NCBI GenBank assembly: GCA_049680185.1
Contig: JBAUHI010000032.1
Coordinates: 1-64,000, forward strand
Reading direction: 5' to 3'
DNA from: CAMLHU01 sp049680185
Lineage (GTDB): Bacteria; Gemmatimonadota; Gemmatimonadetes; Gemmatimonadales; GWC2-71-9
Length of the DNA: 64,000 nucleotides
Shown here: piece after piece, positions 15,522 to 24,221 of the stretch
Position numbering within the stretch: the first letter of the stretch is position 1
Layout: every line of letters begins with the position of its first letter
The notes under the pieces: generated by a model
What the model saw: the letters and a program-made list of their open reading frames with translations, nothing else
What the model was told of the DNA's origin: nothing
The model's database searches: none
Program-made: the position numbers and the translations under genes

Positions 15522-15872
15522 ATGCCCGCCTCCCGACCCCCCTCGTCCCGCCAGTACCGCGCCGCCATGTGGCTCATGGTGGTGCTGGCCGCCCTGGCGC
15601 TGGTTCCGACCGTCGCTGGCGCCCGCGGGGTCGTACCGCGCGCGGTCGGGGCCGCTTCGGGCGCGTTGGCCTTTGCCGCACTCGTCCTTGCCGGGCTCCT
15701 CGGCCTCAAGGGCGTGCGGCTCGCGGCGGCGGCCCGGGACGAAGCCGCCGAGCAGGCCGCGATGGTGATCCTGGCGGCCATGCTCAAGGACAAGACCCGT
15801 GAGGAGCTGGAGCCGCTCGCGCGATTGAAAGGTGCCGCCGGACAGGCGGCGCGGATGATCCTGGACCGCTGA
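15522..15872 (+). CDS. Hypothetical two-helix membrane protein
   Basis: Not recognised. The 116 residues contain two hydrophobic segments (about 16-35 and 42-64) and an amphipathic, charged C-terminal helix (DEAAEQAAMVILAAMLKDKTREELEPLARLKG). ATG at 15872 of the next gene overlaps the stop (TGATG), so the pair is probably translated together. An internal Met at residue 16 is an alternative start. Confidence 0.6.
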   Translation: MPASRPPSSRQYRAAMWLMVVLAALALVPTVAGARGVVPRAVGAASGALAFAALVLAGLLGLKGVRLAAAARDEAAEQAAMVILAAMLKDKTREELEPLARLKGAAGQAARMILDR

Positions 15873-16426
15873 TGTGCTACCTCCTCCGTCTCGCGAGCCC
15901 GCTCACCTTGAGCGAGATCCGCTCGATGCTTCCCGCCGGGATGACCGCCGACCTGCGCGACGCCTCCGAACTCCGCCCCTGGCGCACCCTGCTCCCCGAG
16001 ACCCAGACCGTCGCCGCCCTGCTCCACGGCGGTTGCTCTTGCGACCTCGTCCGTCCCGCCCCTCCGGACGCCAAGATCGACGGCGCCGAGATCCGCAGGC
16101 GTTACCGCGCGCTCGGCGCCAGCCGGACCACGGTCATCGATGCACTGGATCGCCACGCCCGGAACCGCTCCCTGCGGCAGTACGCCCCGGGACACTGGCC
16201 AGTGGCACTCAATCGCTTCGTGGCCGAGCATGCCAGGAACGCCGGGGACGCGGGGACAGGATACCTGCTGGAGTATGAGGCGGATGGACGAATGGACGGA
16301 TGGGCGGATGCTCTCGGGCGCGTCCCCACCCGACCATCCGTCCATGCGCCCATCCGCCTGGCCGTACCCGTCCGCCACGACCACGCATGGCTGGTGCCTG
16401 ACCGGGTGATCATCGTGACTCCGTAG
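15872..16426 (+). CDS. Hypothetical protein carrying an in-frame repeat insertion
   Basis: Not recognised; 184 residues, apparently soluble. Features include MCYLLRLASPLTLSEIRSML, a CSCDLVRP cysteine pair near residue 56 and helical ALDRHARNRSLRQYAPGHWP. Residues of about 136-163 (DGRMDGWADALGRV ... VHAPIRL) are encoded by an inverted repeat of the GGATGGACGG word family. They interrupt an otherwise continuous C-terminus (YLLEY ... AVPVRHDHAWLVPDRV). Start overlaps the stop of the preceding gene. The function cannot be predicted. Confidence 0.62.
   Translation: MCYLLRLASPLTLSEIRSMLPAGMTADLRDASELRPWRTLLPETQTVAALLHGGCSCDLVRPAPPDAKIDGAEIRRRYRALGASRTTVIDALDRHARNRSLRQYAPGHWPVALNRFVAEHARNAGDAGTGYLLEYEADGRMDGWADALGRVPTRPSVHAPIRLAVPVRHDHAWLVPDRVIIVTP
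16278..16359. repeat. 25-bp inverted repeat of GGATGGACGG words inside a coding sequence
   Basis: Arms 16278-16302 and 16335-16359 are reverse complements with two mismatches. Related words recur at 62760-62800 between genes and, in one orientation, at about 41470-41498 inside another gene. Confidence 0.9.
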
Positions 16427-16490
16427 CGCATTCAGCGCGCCGGCCCGCAGGCACTATATTCGTTCCCCGGCAGTCTCTGCCGTGGAGCCA

Positions 16491-18518
16491 ATGACATCCG
16501 AACCAGCCGGCGCCTTGCCGCCGGAACCGAACGACCCCGGACCCGACGCCGCCGAGCCCTCGACGCTGCGCCGGCTCAAGCACGCGCTCTTCGGCCGCCC
16601 CCGCGACCTGACCGACACCGGCCTTTTCCACCGGCTCTCTCTCATCCCCTTCCTGGCCTGGGTGGGACTTGGCGCCGACGGGTTGTCGTCGTCCTCCTAC
16701 GGCCCCGAAGAGGCGTTCCGCGCGCTGGGACAGCACACCTACCTGGCGCTCGGCCTCGCGGTCGTCACCGCCTTTACCGTCCTCCTCATCTCGGCGGCGT
16801 ACAGCCGGCTGATCGAAGAGTTCCCCACCGGCGGCGGCGGGTATGTGGTGGCCACCAAGCTCCTGGGGCCGAGCGCCGGCGTCATCTCCGGCAGCGCGCT
16901 GCTGGTCGACTACGTGCTGACCATCACGACGTCGCTCGCTGCGGCCGGCGACGCGCTCTTCAGCCTGCTCGGCCCCCAGTGGGTGCCGCTCAAGCTCCCG
17001 CTCGAATGCGTGCTGCTGGTGATGCTCACCGGGCTCAACATCCGGGGCGTACGGGAATCGGTCATCGCGCTGCTCCCGATCTTCCTCCTGTTCGTCATCA
17101 CCCACATCATCGTGATCGGCGGCGGGATCGTGGCACACCTGGGCCGGGTGCCCGAGGTGGTCCAGCAGGTCCACACCGGGTACTCGAACGGGATGTCGAT
17201 GCTCGGCGCCGTGGGGATGACCCTGCTCTTCGTGCGGGCGTACTCCCTGGGCGGCGGCACCTATACCGGGATCGAGGCCGTGTCGAACGGTCTTCCCATC
17301 ATGCGCGACCCCAAGGTCAGGACCGGCAAGCGCACGATGCTCTATATGGCGACCTCATTGGCGTTCACCGCCGGCGGGTTGATCGTCTGCTACCTGCTCT
17401 GGGGCATCGGGCCGGTCGAGGGCAAGACGATGAACGCCGTGCTGGTGGAGCGGATGGTCGGCGGGATGCCGTTCGGCCATCTCTTCTTCATCCTGACGCT
17501 CTTTTCGGAAGGGGCCCTGCTGCTCGTGGCCGCCCAGGCGGGCTTCATCGACGGCCCCCGAGTGCTCGCCAACATGGCGGTCGACTCGTGGGTCCCGCAC
17601 CGCTTTGCCGCACTCTCCGAACGGCTCACCACCCAGAACGGGATCGTCCTGATGGGCATCGCCGCGCTCGCGGCGCTGCTCTACACCCAGGGACAGGTGA
17701 GCCACCTGATCGTGATGTACAGCATCAACGTGTTCCTCACCTTCTCGCTCTCGATGTTCGCGATGCTCAAGCATTGGCGCGCGGCCAAGGGACGCGCCGA
17801 CCGCGGTCGCCGGATGACGCTCTTTGCTGCCGGCTTCGCGATGTGCGTCACCATCCTCGGCATCACGCTCGTCGAGAAGTTCAGCGAGGGCGGCTGGGTC
17901 ACCATCACGGTCACCGCGGTGCTGATCGGCGTCTGTCTCTGGATCCGCCGCCACTACCGCAGGTCCAGCGCCTCGGTCGAAGAGCTCTACCGCCAGCTGG
18001 GCGACCTCCCCACCACCGTCAAGCCCGGCGCCACGCCCGCGGTCCTGGACCCGAAGGCGCCGACCGCCGTGATGCTCGTGGCCTCATTCGGCGGGATCGG
18101 GATCCACACGCTGCTGAACATCTTCCGCGCCTTCCCGGGCCACTTCAAGAATGTCGTGTTCATCTCCGTTGGCGTCGTCGACTCCGGGGAGTTCAAGGGA
18201 GAACACGCCGTCCACGAGCTCAAGGCGCGCACCGACGAGATGCTGGCCCGCTATGTGAGCCTGGCCCAGGGACTTGGCGTTGCTGCGGCGTCTCGGATGG
18301 CCATCGGCACCGAGGTGGTGGAGACCGCGGAGCATCTCTGCCTCGACGTCGGGAAGGATTTTCCGCGGAGCACCTTCTTTGCCGGGAAGATGATCTTCCA
18401 GCGGGAGACCTGGTATCAGGGCATCCTCCACAACGAGACCGCCTTCGCCATCCAGAAGCGACTGCAGTGGGCGGGAAAGACCATGGTGACGATGCCGGTC
18501 CGGGTTCGGGAGGCATGA
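16491..18518 (+). CDS. APC-superfamily permease with cytosolic C-terminal domain (KimA-like)
   Basis: About 675 residues. The N-terminus RDLTDTGLFHRLSLIPFLAWVGLGADGLSSS-type stretch and SYGPEEAF are hallmarks of the KimA/YdaO branch of APC transporters. Twelve membrane helices follow up to about residue 490 (for example IEEFPTGGGGYVVATKLLG and YSLGGGTYTGIEAVSNGLP). A soluble C-terminal domain of about 160 residues (VMLVASFGGIGIHTLLNIF onwards) resembles the universal-stress-like domain of that branch. KimA is a K+/H+ symporter controlled by c-di-AMP, so potassium uptake is plausible but not proven. ATG 16491 or GTG 16482 could be the start; TATATT at 16455-16460 may be the -10 box. Confidence 0.82.
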   Translation: MTSEPAGALPPEPNDPGPDAAEPSTLRRLKHALFGRPRDLTDTGLFHRLSLIPFLAWVGLGADGLSSSSYGPEEAFRALGQHTYLALGLAVVTAFTVLLISAAYSRLIEEFPTGGGGYVVATKLLGPSAGVISGSALLVDYVLTITTSLAAAGDALFSLLGPQWVPLKLPLECVLLVMLTGLNIRGVRESVIALLPIFLLFVITHIIVIGGGIVAHLGRVPEVVQQVHTGYSNGMSMLGAVGMTLLFVRAYSLGGGTYTGIEAVSNGLPIMRDPKVRTGKRTMLYMATSLAFTAGGLIVCYLLWGIGPVEGKTMNAVLVERMVGGMPFGHLFFILTLFSEGALLLVAAQAGFIDGPRVLANMAVDSWVPHRFAALSERLTTQNGIVLMGIAALAALLYTQGQVSHLIVMYSINVFLTFSLSMFAMLKHWRAAKGRADRGRRMTLFAAGFAMCVTILGITLVEKFSEGGWVTITVTAVLIGVCLWIRRHYRRSSASVEELYRQLGDLPTTVKPGATPAVLDPKAPTAVMLVASFGGIGIHTLLNIFRAFPGHFKNVVFISVGVVDSGEFKGEHAVHELKARTDEMLARYVSLAQGLGVAAASRMAIGTEVVETAEHLCLDVGKDFPRSTFFAGKMIFQRETWYQGILHNETAFAIQKRLQWAGKTMVTMPVRVREA

Positions 18519-18583
18519 CTGGCACTTCCGCACGCCATGGACGTAGTGTTGTGACACCCCCTTACCTGATCATCGGGATCTCC

Positions 18584-20251
18584 ATGCGCCGCGTCATTCT
18601 CCTCGCGTCACTCATCATCGCCCCCGCCCTGGGCCTTGCGGCCCAGACCCGCGTCTTTACCCACGCCGACACGCTGCGCGGTTCCAATACCCCCGAGCGC
18701 GCCTGGTGGGACGCCACATTCTACGACCTCCACGTCCGGGTAGATCCTGCCGACAGCAGCATCATCGGCGCGAACGGCATCACCTACCGGGTGCTCTCCC
18801 CCGGAAAGGTGATGCAGATCGACCTCCAGCCGCCGCTCGACATCGACAGCATCATCCAGGACGGGCGGCACCTTGCGTCCCGGCGCGATGGCAACGCGTT
18901 CTTCGTATCGCTCAAGGCCAAGCAACGAACGGGCCAGCGCAAGACGGTGTGGGTCTACTACCACGGCAGCTGGCGCCCCACCGCGGCCGACACCGGCCGG
19001 CGCCGGTTTGGCGGCCCCTTCCACTGGAACACCGACTCGCTCGGTCGGCCGTGGATCGCCACGGCGGACGAAGGCCCCGGTGCGAGCACCTGGTGGCCGG
19101 TCAAGGATCTCCCCGCGGACGAGCCCGACAGCCAGCGGATCGCCATCACCGTGCCCGATCCGATGATCGACGTCTCCAACGGCCGGCTCCGTTCCACCAC
19201 TCACAATCCCGATGGCACCACGACCTTTGAATGGTTCGTCGCAGATCCGATCAACACCTACGACGTGGCGATCAACGCGACCGCGGGCTATGTCGCCGTG
19301 CGCGATACGTTCACCGGCACCAACGGACCCCTCACCATCGAGTTCTGGTCGCTGGCCGCGCACCGTGCCGAGGCCGAAGCGCTGATCCCCCAGGTCAAGA
19401 CCATGCTGGGCTGCTTCGAACATTGGTTCGGACCCTATCCCTGGTATCCCGACGGCTACAAGCTGATCGAGGCTCCCTACCTCGGGATGGAGCACCAGAG
19501 CGGGATCGCGTACGGCAACCGATACCTCCCGGGGTACATCGGCCGCGACCTCTCCGGCACCGGCGAGGGGCTGGGATGGGACTACATCGTGGTGCACGAA
19601 AGCGCCCACGAATGGTTCGGCAACAACATCAGCGCCAAGGACCACGCCGACATGTGGATCCACGAGAGCTTCGCGATGTACGCCGAGGCGCTCTATCTCG
19701 AGTGCACCAAGGACCACGCCGCGGGGGACCGTTACCTCGTCGGCGTCAGGAAGAACATCAAGAACGACGAGCCGATCATCGGCACCTACGGTGTCAATGA
19801 CACGCCCCGTTCGCAGGACCGGTACTTCAAGGGCGCCAACATGCTGATGACGTTGCGCGCCGCAGTGAATGACGACGCGAAGTGGCTGGCGACGCTGCGC
19901 GGCCTCAACGCCACCTTCTGGCACCAGACGGTGACGGCCAAGGATATTCGCGATTACATGAGCGCCCATACTGGCGTCGACCTCCAGAAGATCTTCGTCC
20001 AGTACCAGGAAACGACGATGATCCCGGCGCTCCAGTACAAGAGCGACGGGACGACGCTTTCCTACCGCTGGAACAACGTCATTCCCGGCTTCGCGATGCC
20101 GGTCGGCGTGGCGCTCGGCCCCGACAGCACCGCCTATACCCGCCTGACCCCGACCGCCGACTGGCAGACGATGCCCTCGACCTTGAGCGACAGCGCTCAA
20201 GTGTGGGTGGATCCGGAGTTCTACGTGACGGCGGAGCTGGTCAAGAACTGA
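18584..20251 (+). CDS. Secreted M1-family metallopeptidase
   Basis: Start at MRRVILLASLIIAPALGLAA (18584), a Sec signal peptide; 555 residues. An N-terminal beta domain (about 30-250) precedes the gluzincin domain with substrate loop LGMEHQSGIAYGN and zinc motif HESAHEWFGNN (H338, E339, H342). Third ligand E361 in WIHESFAMYAEAL gives the HEXXH-18-E spacing. A downstream Tyr region (RSQDRYFKGANML) fits the transition-state Tyr. It should be a zinc aminopeptidase-like enzyme in the periplasm. The frame is open far upstream into the permease gene, but that is a shadow. Confidence 0.92.
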   Translation: MRRVILLASLIIAPALGLAAQTRVFTHADTLRGSNTPERAWWDATFYDLHVRVDPADSSIIGANGITYRVLSPGKVMQIDLQPPLDIDSIIQDGRHLASRRDGNAFFVSLKAKQRTGQRKTVWVYYHGSWRPTAADTGRRRFGGPFHWNTDSLGRPWIATADEGPGASTWWPVKDLPADEPDSQRIAITVPDPMIDVSNGRLRSTTHNPDGTTTFEWFVADPINTYDVAINATAGYVAVRDTFTGTNGPLTIEFWSLAAHRAEAEALIPQVKTMLGCFEHWFGPYPWYPDGYKLIEAPYLGMEHQSGIAYGNRYLPGYIGRDLSGTGEGLGWDYIVVHESAHEWFGNNISAKDHADMWIHESFAMYAEALYLECTKDHAAGDRYLVGVRKNIKNDEPIIGTYGVNDTPRSQDRYFKGANMLMTLRAAVNDDAKWLATLRGLNATFWHQTVTAKDIRDYMSAHTGVDLQKIFVQYQETTMIPALQYKSDGTTLSYRWNNVIPGFAMPVGVALGPDSTAYTRLTPTADWQTMPSTLSDSAQVWVDPEFYVTAELVKN

Positions 20252-20280
20252 CCGACGGTGGTCGCGGCAGCATCCAGCGC

Positions 20281-20312
20281 ACCGGCCGTCCCGCGTGGGG
20301 CGGCCGGTCGCT
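20281..20312 (+). terminator. Intrinsic terminator after the M1 peptidase
   Basis: ACCGGCCG (20281-20288) pairs with CGGCCGGT (20301-20308), extended by a CCC/GGG inner stem. It is followed by CGCTTT. Confidence 0.7.
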
Positions 20313-20325
20313 TTCCATCCACCGT

Positions 20326-20350
20326 GAACATTTCCAGACCGGGAGACGTC
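20326..20350 (+). promoter_or_regulatory. Putative ECF-type promoter of the adjacent sigma factor gene
   Basis: GAAC at 20326-20329 and CGTC at 20347-20350 with a 17-nt spacer match the common ECF pattern (GAAC around -35, CGTC around -10). It sits 41 nt before the sigma factor ATG, which suggests autoregulation. Confidence 0.45.
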
Positions 20351-20390
20351 CCTATGACAACTTCCGCCCGGTGCCCAGGATGGAGCGTTG

Positions 20391-20960
20391 ATGCCTGAAA
20401 GAGGTCGGTCGGGGGAGGAAACGCTTCGGCTCCATCTGGTGGTGCTCCGGTGCCAGGCGGGGGACGAGCGAGCGTTCGCCCAGCTCTTCGAGTGGTTCGG
20501 CGAGCGCACCCTCCGACACCTGCGGGCGTTGGTCGATGAGGAGGCGGAGGATGCACAGCAGGAGCTCTGGCTGGCGGTATATCGCGGCCTCGGTGGATTG
20601 AGCGATCCGGCAGCCTTCCGGACCTGGCTCTTCCAGACCACCCGGCACCGGGCCTTTGACCTGCTGCGGCGCCGGAAGCGGGAACAGCGACTGCTCGAGC
20701 TGACCGCGGCGGAGCAGACGATCGACGGTGAGGCCATCGACGACGGCTCCACCCTCGGCCCCGATGACCTGGAGCTGGCGGAGACGATGGCGGCGCTCTC
20801 GCCGATCCACCGGGAGGTCCTGCTTTTGCGATATCAGAACGACTTGAGCTACGCGGAGATCGCGCTGGTGGCCGGCTGTTCGATCGGGACCGTCAAATCC
20901 CGGCTGCACCAGGCCAAGGCGCGATTGCGGGAGACCATCAACCGAAGGGGAACATCATGA
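20391..20960 (+). CDS. ECF-type RNA polymerase sigma factor
   Basis: 189 residues from the ATG at 20391 (a TTG at 20388 precedes it). Region 2 (about 25-95): GDERAFAQLFEWFGERTLRHL, DEEAEDAQQELWLAVYRGL and WLFQTTRHRAFDLLRRRKR. Region 4 (about 125-180): LSPIHREVLLLRYQNDLSYAEIALVAG with the helix-turn-helix CSIGTVKSRLHQAKARLRE. No ZAS-type anti-sigma gene follows; instead the next gene overlaps by 4 nt (ATGA) and encodes a two-helix membrane protein, the likely control partner. Target genes unknown. Confidence 0.9.
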   Translation: MPERGRSGEETLRLHLVVLRCQAGDERAFAQLFEWFGERTLRHLRALVDEEAEDAQQELWLAVYRGLGGLSDPAAFRTWLFQTTRHRAFDLLRRRKREQRLLELTAAEQTIDGEAIDDGSTLGPDDLELAETMAALSPIHREVLLLRYQNDLSYAEIALVAGCSIGTVKSRLHQAKARLRETINRRGTS

Positions 20961-21337
20961 AGACCGAGAGCGCGAGCGCGGGACCGACCTGGGAAGTGAT
21001 CGATGCCGAGAAGCGCCGCGACCGTTTCCTCCGGCGGGTGAACTTCGCAGCGTGGGGCGCCGTATGCGCCGTCGTGCTTGTGTACGCGGTGGCGATCGGC
21101 ACGATCATCGTCTGGGCGGTCAAGAGAAGCGCGGTGGGGGCCGGGTCGCTGCTGGATGCGTTGCCCATGCTCCTTCCCTTGGTCACGATCATCGGTGTGG
21201 TCTGCCTCCTCATTGCTGTCCTGACGACGATCGCCATCTTCCTCCGCTTCCGGACCGCGAGCCTGGCGGAGATCCAGCTCCGACTCGCGGCGCTCGAGCG
21301 GATGCTCGCGTCACCACCCGACCAAACCCGAAATTGA
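20957..21337 (+). CDS. Two-helix membrane protein coupled to an ECF sigma factor
   Basis: Not recognised by family. The 126 residues comprise a charged N-terminus (WEVIDAEKRRDRFLRR, about 12-27), membrane helices at about 31-54 and 67-95, and a helical tail with LAEIQLRLAALERML. It begins inside the sigma factor stop codon (ATGA), so equal-ratio synthesis with the sigma factor is likely. It could hold the sigma factor at the membrane through the N-terminus or tail. There is no zinc anti-sigma motif. This regulatory role is inference from position. Confidence 0.6.
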   Translation: MKTESASAGPTWEVIDAEKRRDRFLRRVNFAAWGAVCAVVLVYAVAIGTIIVWAVKRSAVGAGSLLDALPMLLPLVTIIGVVCLLIAVLTTIAIFLRFRTASLAEIQLRLAALERMLASPPDQTRN

Positions 21338-21393
21338 GGCTCTCAGGTGTTCCGCTCAGCGCTCCCGAGGAGGGCGCATCTGCAGTCCCGCCC

Positions 21394-23817
21394 CTACCGT
21401 CCGAAGAAGCTCAGCCCGAAGTGCATCTGCCGGTCGGCGGCGTAGCGCGAATTGAGCGACCAGGTGAAATGCGCCGCCAGGTTGAAGGGTGAGAGGAACG
21501 GCGTCAGGTTGCCCAACCCGAACCCGACCTCGCCGTAGCCGCGTGGCGCGGTGAGGAGCATCTGGTCGGCGGGCTGGGGCGCGTGGTCCACGAAGTCGGT
21601 CCAGAACACGCCCCCCTGCACGCTCAGCGTGAACGGCAGCCGGTCGATCAGCGGCAGGTGACTCCGTGAAAAGAGCAGCCGGTCGAAGTCGTGCTGCACG
21701 GTGATCATCGCCGCGCGGTTGCCGGCGTAGTTCGTGTCGCCCAGGGTATTGAACCCGCCACTCTGGTAGGTGAGCGCCTTCATCCCGAAGTCGACGGTGA
21801 AATACCGTTGCGCCGGCATGGTCCCCGACCCGATCCCCGCCGCCGCAGTGATGGTGGTGACGCCCAGCCCCAGGGTCCGCTGCCGCCGCTGTACCTGCAG
21901 CGAATAGCGCTGGTAGGTGAAGTCGTCCGGAATGATGGTCGGCGCCGCGAGCTCGGCGCCGAGGCTCACGCGCGTCCAGGTGGCCGCTGGCAGGCGATCG
22001 GTGCGGGTGCCGGTGCGCCGCATCGGCCGCGAGTCGTAGGAAATGGTCGCACCCAGGGTGCGGAGCTGGCCGTCGGTGATCGGGATGTTGGGCCGGATCG
22101 GTCGGCGGGAACGGAACACCGAATAGTCGGTGACCACTGGCAGCGTGGATTGCGCCTCGTCATCGTAGCGCAGTTCCAGGTCGGTGAAATCGGCCACTTT
22201 GGTGGTGAGTGAGAGCGTGGTCCCCCGTTCCCGGTAGTAATCGAGGGGATCGATCCCGAAGAGCAGCGCGCGCACCGTCGGATTGTACGATCCCGAGACG
22301 AACGTCGGGCGGGTCACCACCTGATCGTGGTACTGGAGCCCCAGCCACGTCCGCTGGTCGGCAGAGAGGCGCGTTCGGCCGGACACTGAGAACTCGCCTG
22401 CGTCGCTCCCGGTGGCATACCCCACGCTGCCATCGGCACCGAGCCCGGGATGCGAGTCCCATCCCGCACCGATCCCGAGGTAGGCGCCTTCGACGCGATT
22501 GAAGTGGAAAAAGGCGGGGTCGGTCAGCAGGCGGATCGAGGTGGCGATGCCGCGTCGGGCGCGGGTCGGGAGATCTGGCGGGCGGCGCGCGATCGAGTCG
22601 ATCCGCAGCCAGGCGGCGCGCTCCGCCGGCGAGAGCGGAAAGGCCGAGTCAGTGGCGGCCCAGAGGGTGCTGTCGGGACGGTCGGCGGCGAGATCCACGG
22701 CGATACGCACCTCGCCCAGGTCGGCGGGGGCGTTGCCGCGGTCGAACTCGAAGTCGCTCAATTCCGCCAGATGCTCGAATGCGAGATCGTGCGGGAAGCG
22801 CGGCAACGGGATCGAGAGGTGGAGCTCGCCGCTCAGGGTGATGCGATACGGCATCCAGCGGCCCGCGGCCCCCGGACGCAGGAGCTGGCGGTAGCGGAGG
22901 TCCCGGAGTGCGGTGAAATGCACCGCCCGGTCGAAGCCGACGTCGATCCCCGCCAGGTCGAAGCTGGAGTCGGCGATGTCGACCGTGCCGATGAAGAGCG
23001 GCGTGGCCTCCGAGCGCGGTGTGAGCGCCAGGCGGAAGACCCGCTGGCCGTCGACCGTCAGGGTATCGAGGAGATCGTAGCGATAGTTGTCGAGCGCATC
23101 ATCTGCGATCGGCGACACCACCGAAAATTGCCGGAACTCGATCCGTTCCCGCTGGAAATTGGCGATCTCGCCAGCCGTCACGAGGTTCTGGCTGGCGCGG
23201 AGGTTGCCGGTCTGGCGGCGGGCCAGGATCGTTTCCTGGTAGTGATCCGGCCGCTGCCAGTAGATGCGGCTCCGAGACTCCGTCATCAGCATCACCGCCG
23301 CCGCCGAATCCTGCGACTTGGCGAGGTCGCGGACGGTGAACTTGACGTACGCCTGGTACTGGTAGTCGTGGGTGGTGGTGACGAGCTCGTGCTTGCGAGC
23401 GATCGCGGCGCGGATGATCCGGGTCGCTGCATCGTCGGTGCCGCGGATCGTGATCGGCGCCAATGAGAACGCGACCGGGTGGAGGTACACCGACAGTCGG
23501 ACGCCTGCGCTGGCGGAGTCGACGCGGATCGTCGCAGGCCGATAGCCGATCTGGCGGATATCGATGTCGACCGGGACGGTCTCGGCCTGCAGTCGGAAGC
23601 AGCCGGCGTCGTCGGTCAACGTCGAGCGACCGGTGCCGACCACCCGGACCGTGGCGAGCCGGATCGGAGCACTGACCATCGTGTCGCGGACACACCCGGT
23701 GATCGTCACCGGCGCTGGTCCCTGCGCCTGGACGGCACCGGACGTGATGGTGGAGAGCGCCAACCACAAGAGCGTGATCCGACCTGCCAGCCCACCTCGG
23801 TCTCTGCACTTCGGCAA
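21394..23817 (-). CDS. Outer-membrane protein: carboxypeptidase-regulatory-like domain plus DUF5686 barrel
   Basis: 807 residues. Signal peptide (ITLLWLALSTITSGAVQAQ); CarboxypepD_reg-like beta-sandwich at about 38-115 (TITGCVRDTMVSAPIRLATV, DDAGCFRL, IRQIGYRPATIRV). The DUF5686 region follows from about 125 (ARKHELVTTTHDYQYQAYVK), and a C-terminal barrel with alternating aromatic strands ends in MHFGLSFFGR, whose final aromatic-x residue suits BAM insertion. This architecture is best known from Bacteroidetes outer-membrane proteins of unknown function. Monocistronic, divergent from the zinc-ribbon gene. The start could also be an internal codon nearer the signal peptide. Confidence 0.85.
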   Translation of the reverse strand: MPKCRDRGGLAGRITLLWLALSTITSGAVQAQGPAPVTITGCVRDTMVSAPIRLATVRVVGTGRSTLTDDAGCFRLQAETVPVDIDIRQIGYRPATIRVDSASAGVRLSVYLHPVAFSLAPITIRGTDDAATRIIRAAIARKHELVTTTHDYQYQAYVKFTVRDLAKSQDSAAAVMLMTESRSRIYWQRPDHYQETILARRQTGNLRASQNLVTAGEIANFQRERIEFRQFSVVSPIADDALDNYRYDLLDTLTVDGQRVFRLALTPRSEATPLFIGTVDIADSSFDLAGIDVGFDRAVHFTALRDLRYRQLLRPGAAGRWMPYRITLSGELHLSIPLPRFPHDLAFEHLAELSDFEFDRGNAPADLGEVRIAVDLAADRPDSTLWAATDSAFPLSPAERAAWLRIDSIARRPPDLPTRARRGIATSIRLLTDPAFFHFNRVEGAYLGIGAGWDSHPGLGADGSVGYATGSDAGEFSVSGRTRLSADQRTWLGLQYHDQVVTRPTFVSGSYNPTVRALLFGIDPLDYYRERGTTLSLTTKVADFTDLELRYDDEAQSTLPVVTDYSVFRSRRPIRPNIPITDGQLRTLGATISYDSRPMRRTGTRTDRLPAATWTRVSLGAELAAPTIIPDDFTYQRYSLQVQRRQRTLGLGVTTITAAAGIGSGTMPAQRYFTVDFGMKALTYQSGGFNTLGDTNYAGNRAAMITVQHDFDRLLFSRSHLPLIDRLPFTLSVQGGVFWTDFVDHAPQPADQMLLTAPRGYGEVGFGLGNLTPFLSPFNLAAHFTWSLNSRYAADRQMHFGLSFFGR

Positions 23818-23944
23818 ATCCGCTCCTCGTCAGGTGGTCGACCATCGCTGGGGAACGTAAGGCCACCGGGCATGCGAAGCGGCCCGCCGACGCGCCACAG
23901 CGGGCTGACCCGATCGGACCGGCATCTTGACAGGGCGCCATATC

Positions 23945-23972
23945 TTCGGTATATATTCGGTATCGTACCGAA
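23945..23972 (+). promoter_or_regulatory. Palindromic operator TTCGGTA-TCG-TACCGAA plus a direct copy
   Basis: A perfect 7-bp palindrome with 3-nt spacer (23956-23972) is preceded by another TTCGGTAT at 23945-23952, one helical turn (11 bp) away. AT-rich TATATATT lies between them and could be a -10 element, so a bound regulator would block it. It lies 23 nt upstream of the zinc-ribbon ATG. The regulator is unknown. Confidence 0.6.
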
Positions 23973-23994
23973 CATGAGCCGAAGGAAGTGAGCC

Positions 23995-24153
23995 ATGCAC
24001 GCCCCTGCCCCCCGCCCTTATCCACCGGCCAAGACCGACCGCAACCCGGAAACGCTGCTGCTGATCAAGGTGTGCCCGGAGTGCGCCGGGCCGGTGGTCC
24101 GGTCATCGGGATGCATCGCGTGCGTGCAGTGCGGATGGGGCAGATGCGGGTGA
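23995..24153 (+). CDS. Free-standing zinc-ribbon protein resembling the C-terminal tail of B12-dependent ribonucleotide reductase
   Basis: A 52-residue protein, short enough to escape ORF length cut-offs. The start is well supported by GAAGGAAG 6 nt before the ATG. The N-terminal half is Pro-rich and basic; the C-terminal half holds six cysteines: C27 and C30 (CPEC), C40, C43, C46 (CIACVQC) and C51 (GWGRC). The pattern CPxCxGxxVxxxGCxxCxxCGWxxC resembles the C-terminal cysteine/zinc tail of class II ribonucleotide reductase (NrdJ). Here it stands alone, 69 nt before a radical SAM gene and behind a palindromic operator. A redox or metal-binding role is likely; the exact function is unknown. 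Confidence 0.72.
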   Translation: MHAPAPRPYPPAKTDRNPETLLLIKVCPECAGPVVRSSGCIACVQCGWGRCG

Positions 24154-24221
24154 GGGGGCGCGTGAGGCGCATGCACAGCCGCGTGGGCGCGTAACGCAGC
24201 GAAGAGCGGGTTACAACGAGC

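Noticed and set aside
16979..18583. A 1,090-residue fusion protein ending in the M1 peptidase
   Set aside because: The first 535 residues are an out-of-frame, Arg/His/Pro-rich shadow of the KimA-like gene; the peptidase has its own signal peptide at 18584.
23945..23972. NrdR box or LexA box
   Set aside because: The sequence does not match the tandem NrdR consensus or any LexA motif I know; it is reported only as an unassigned operator.
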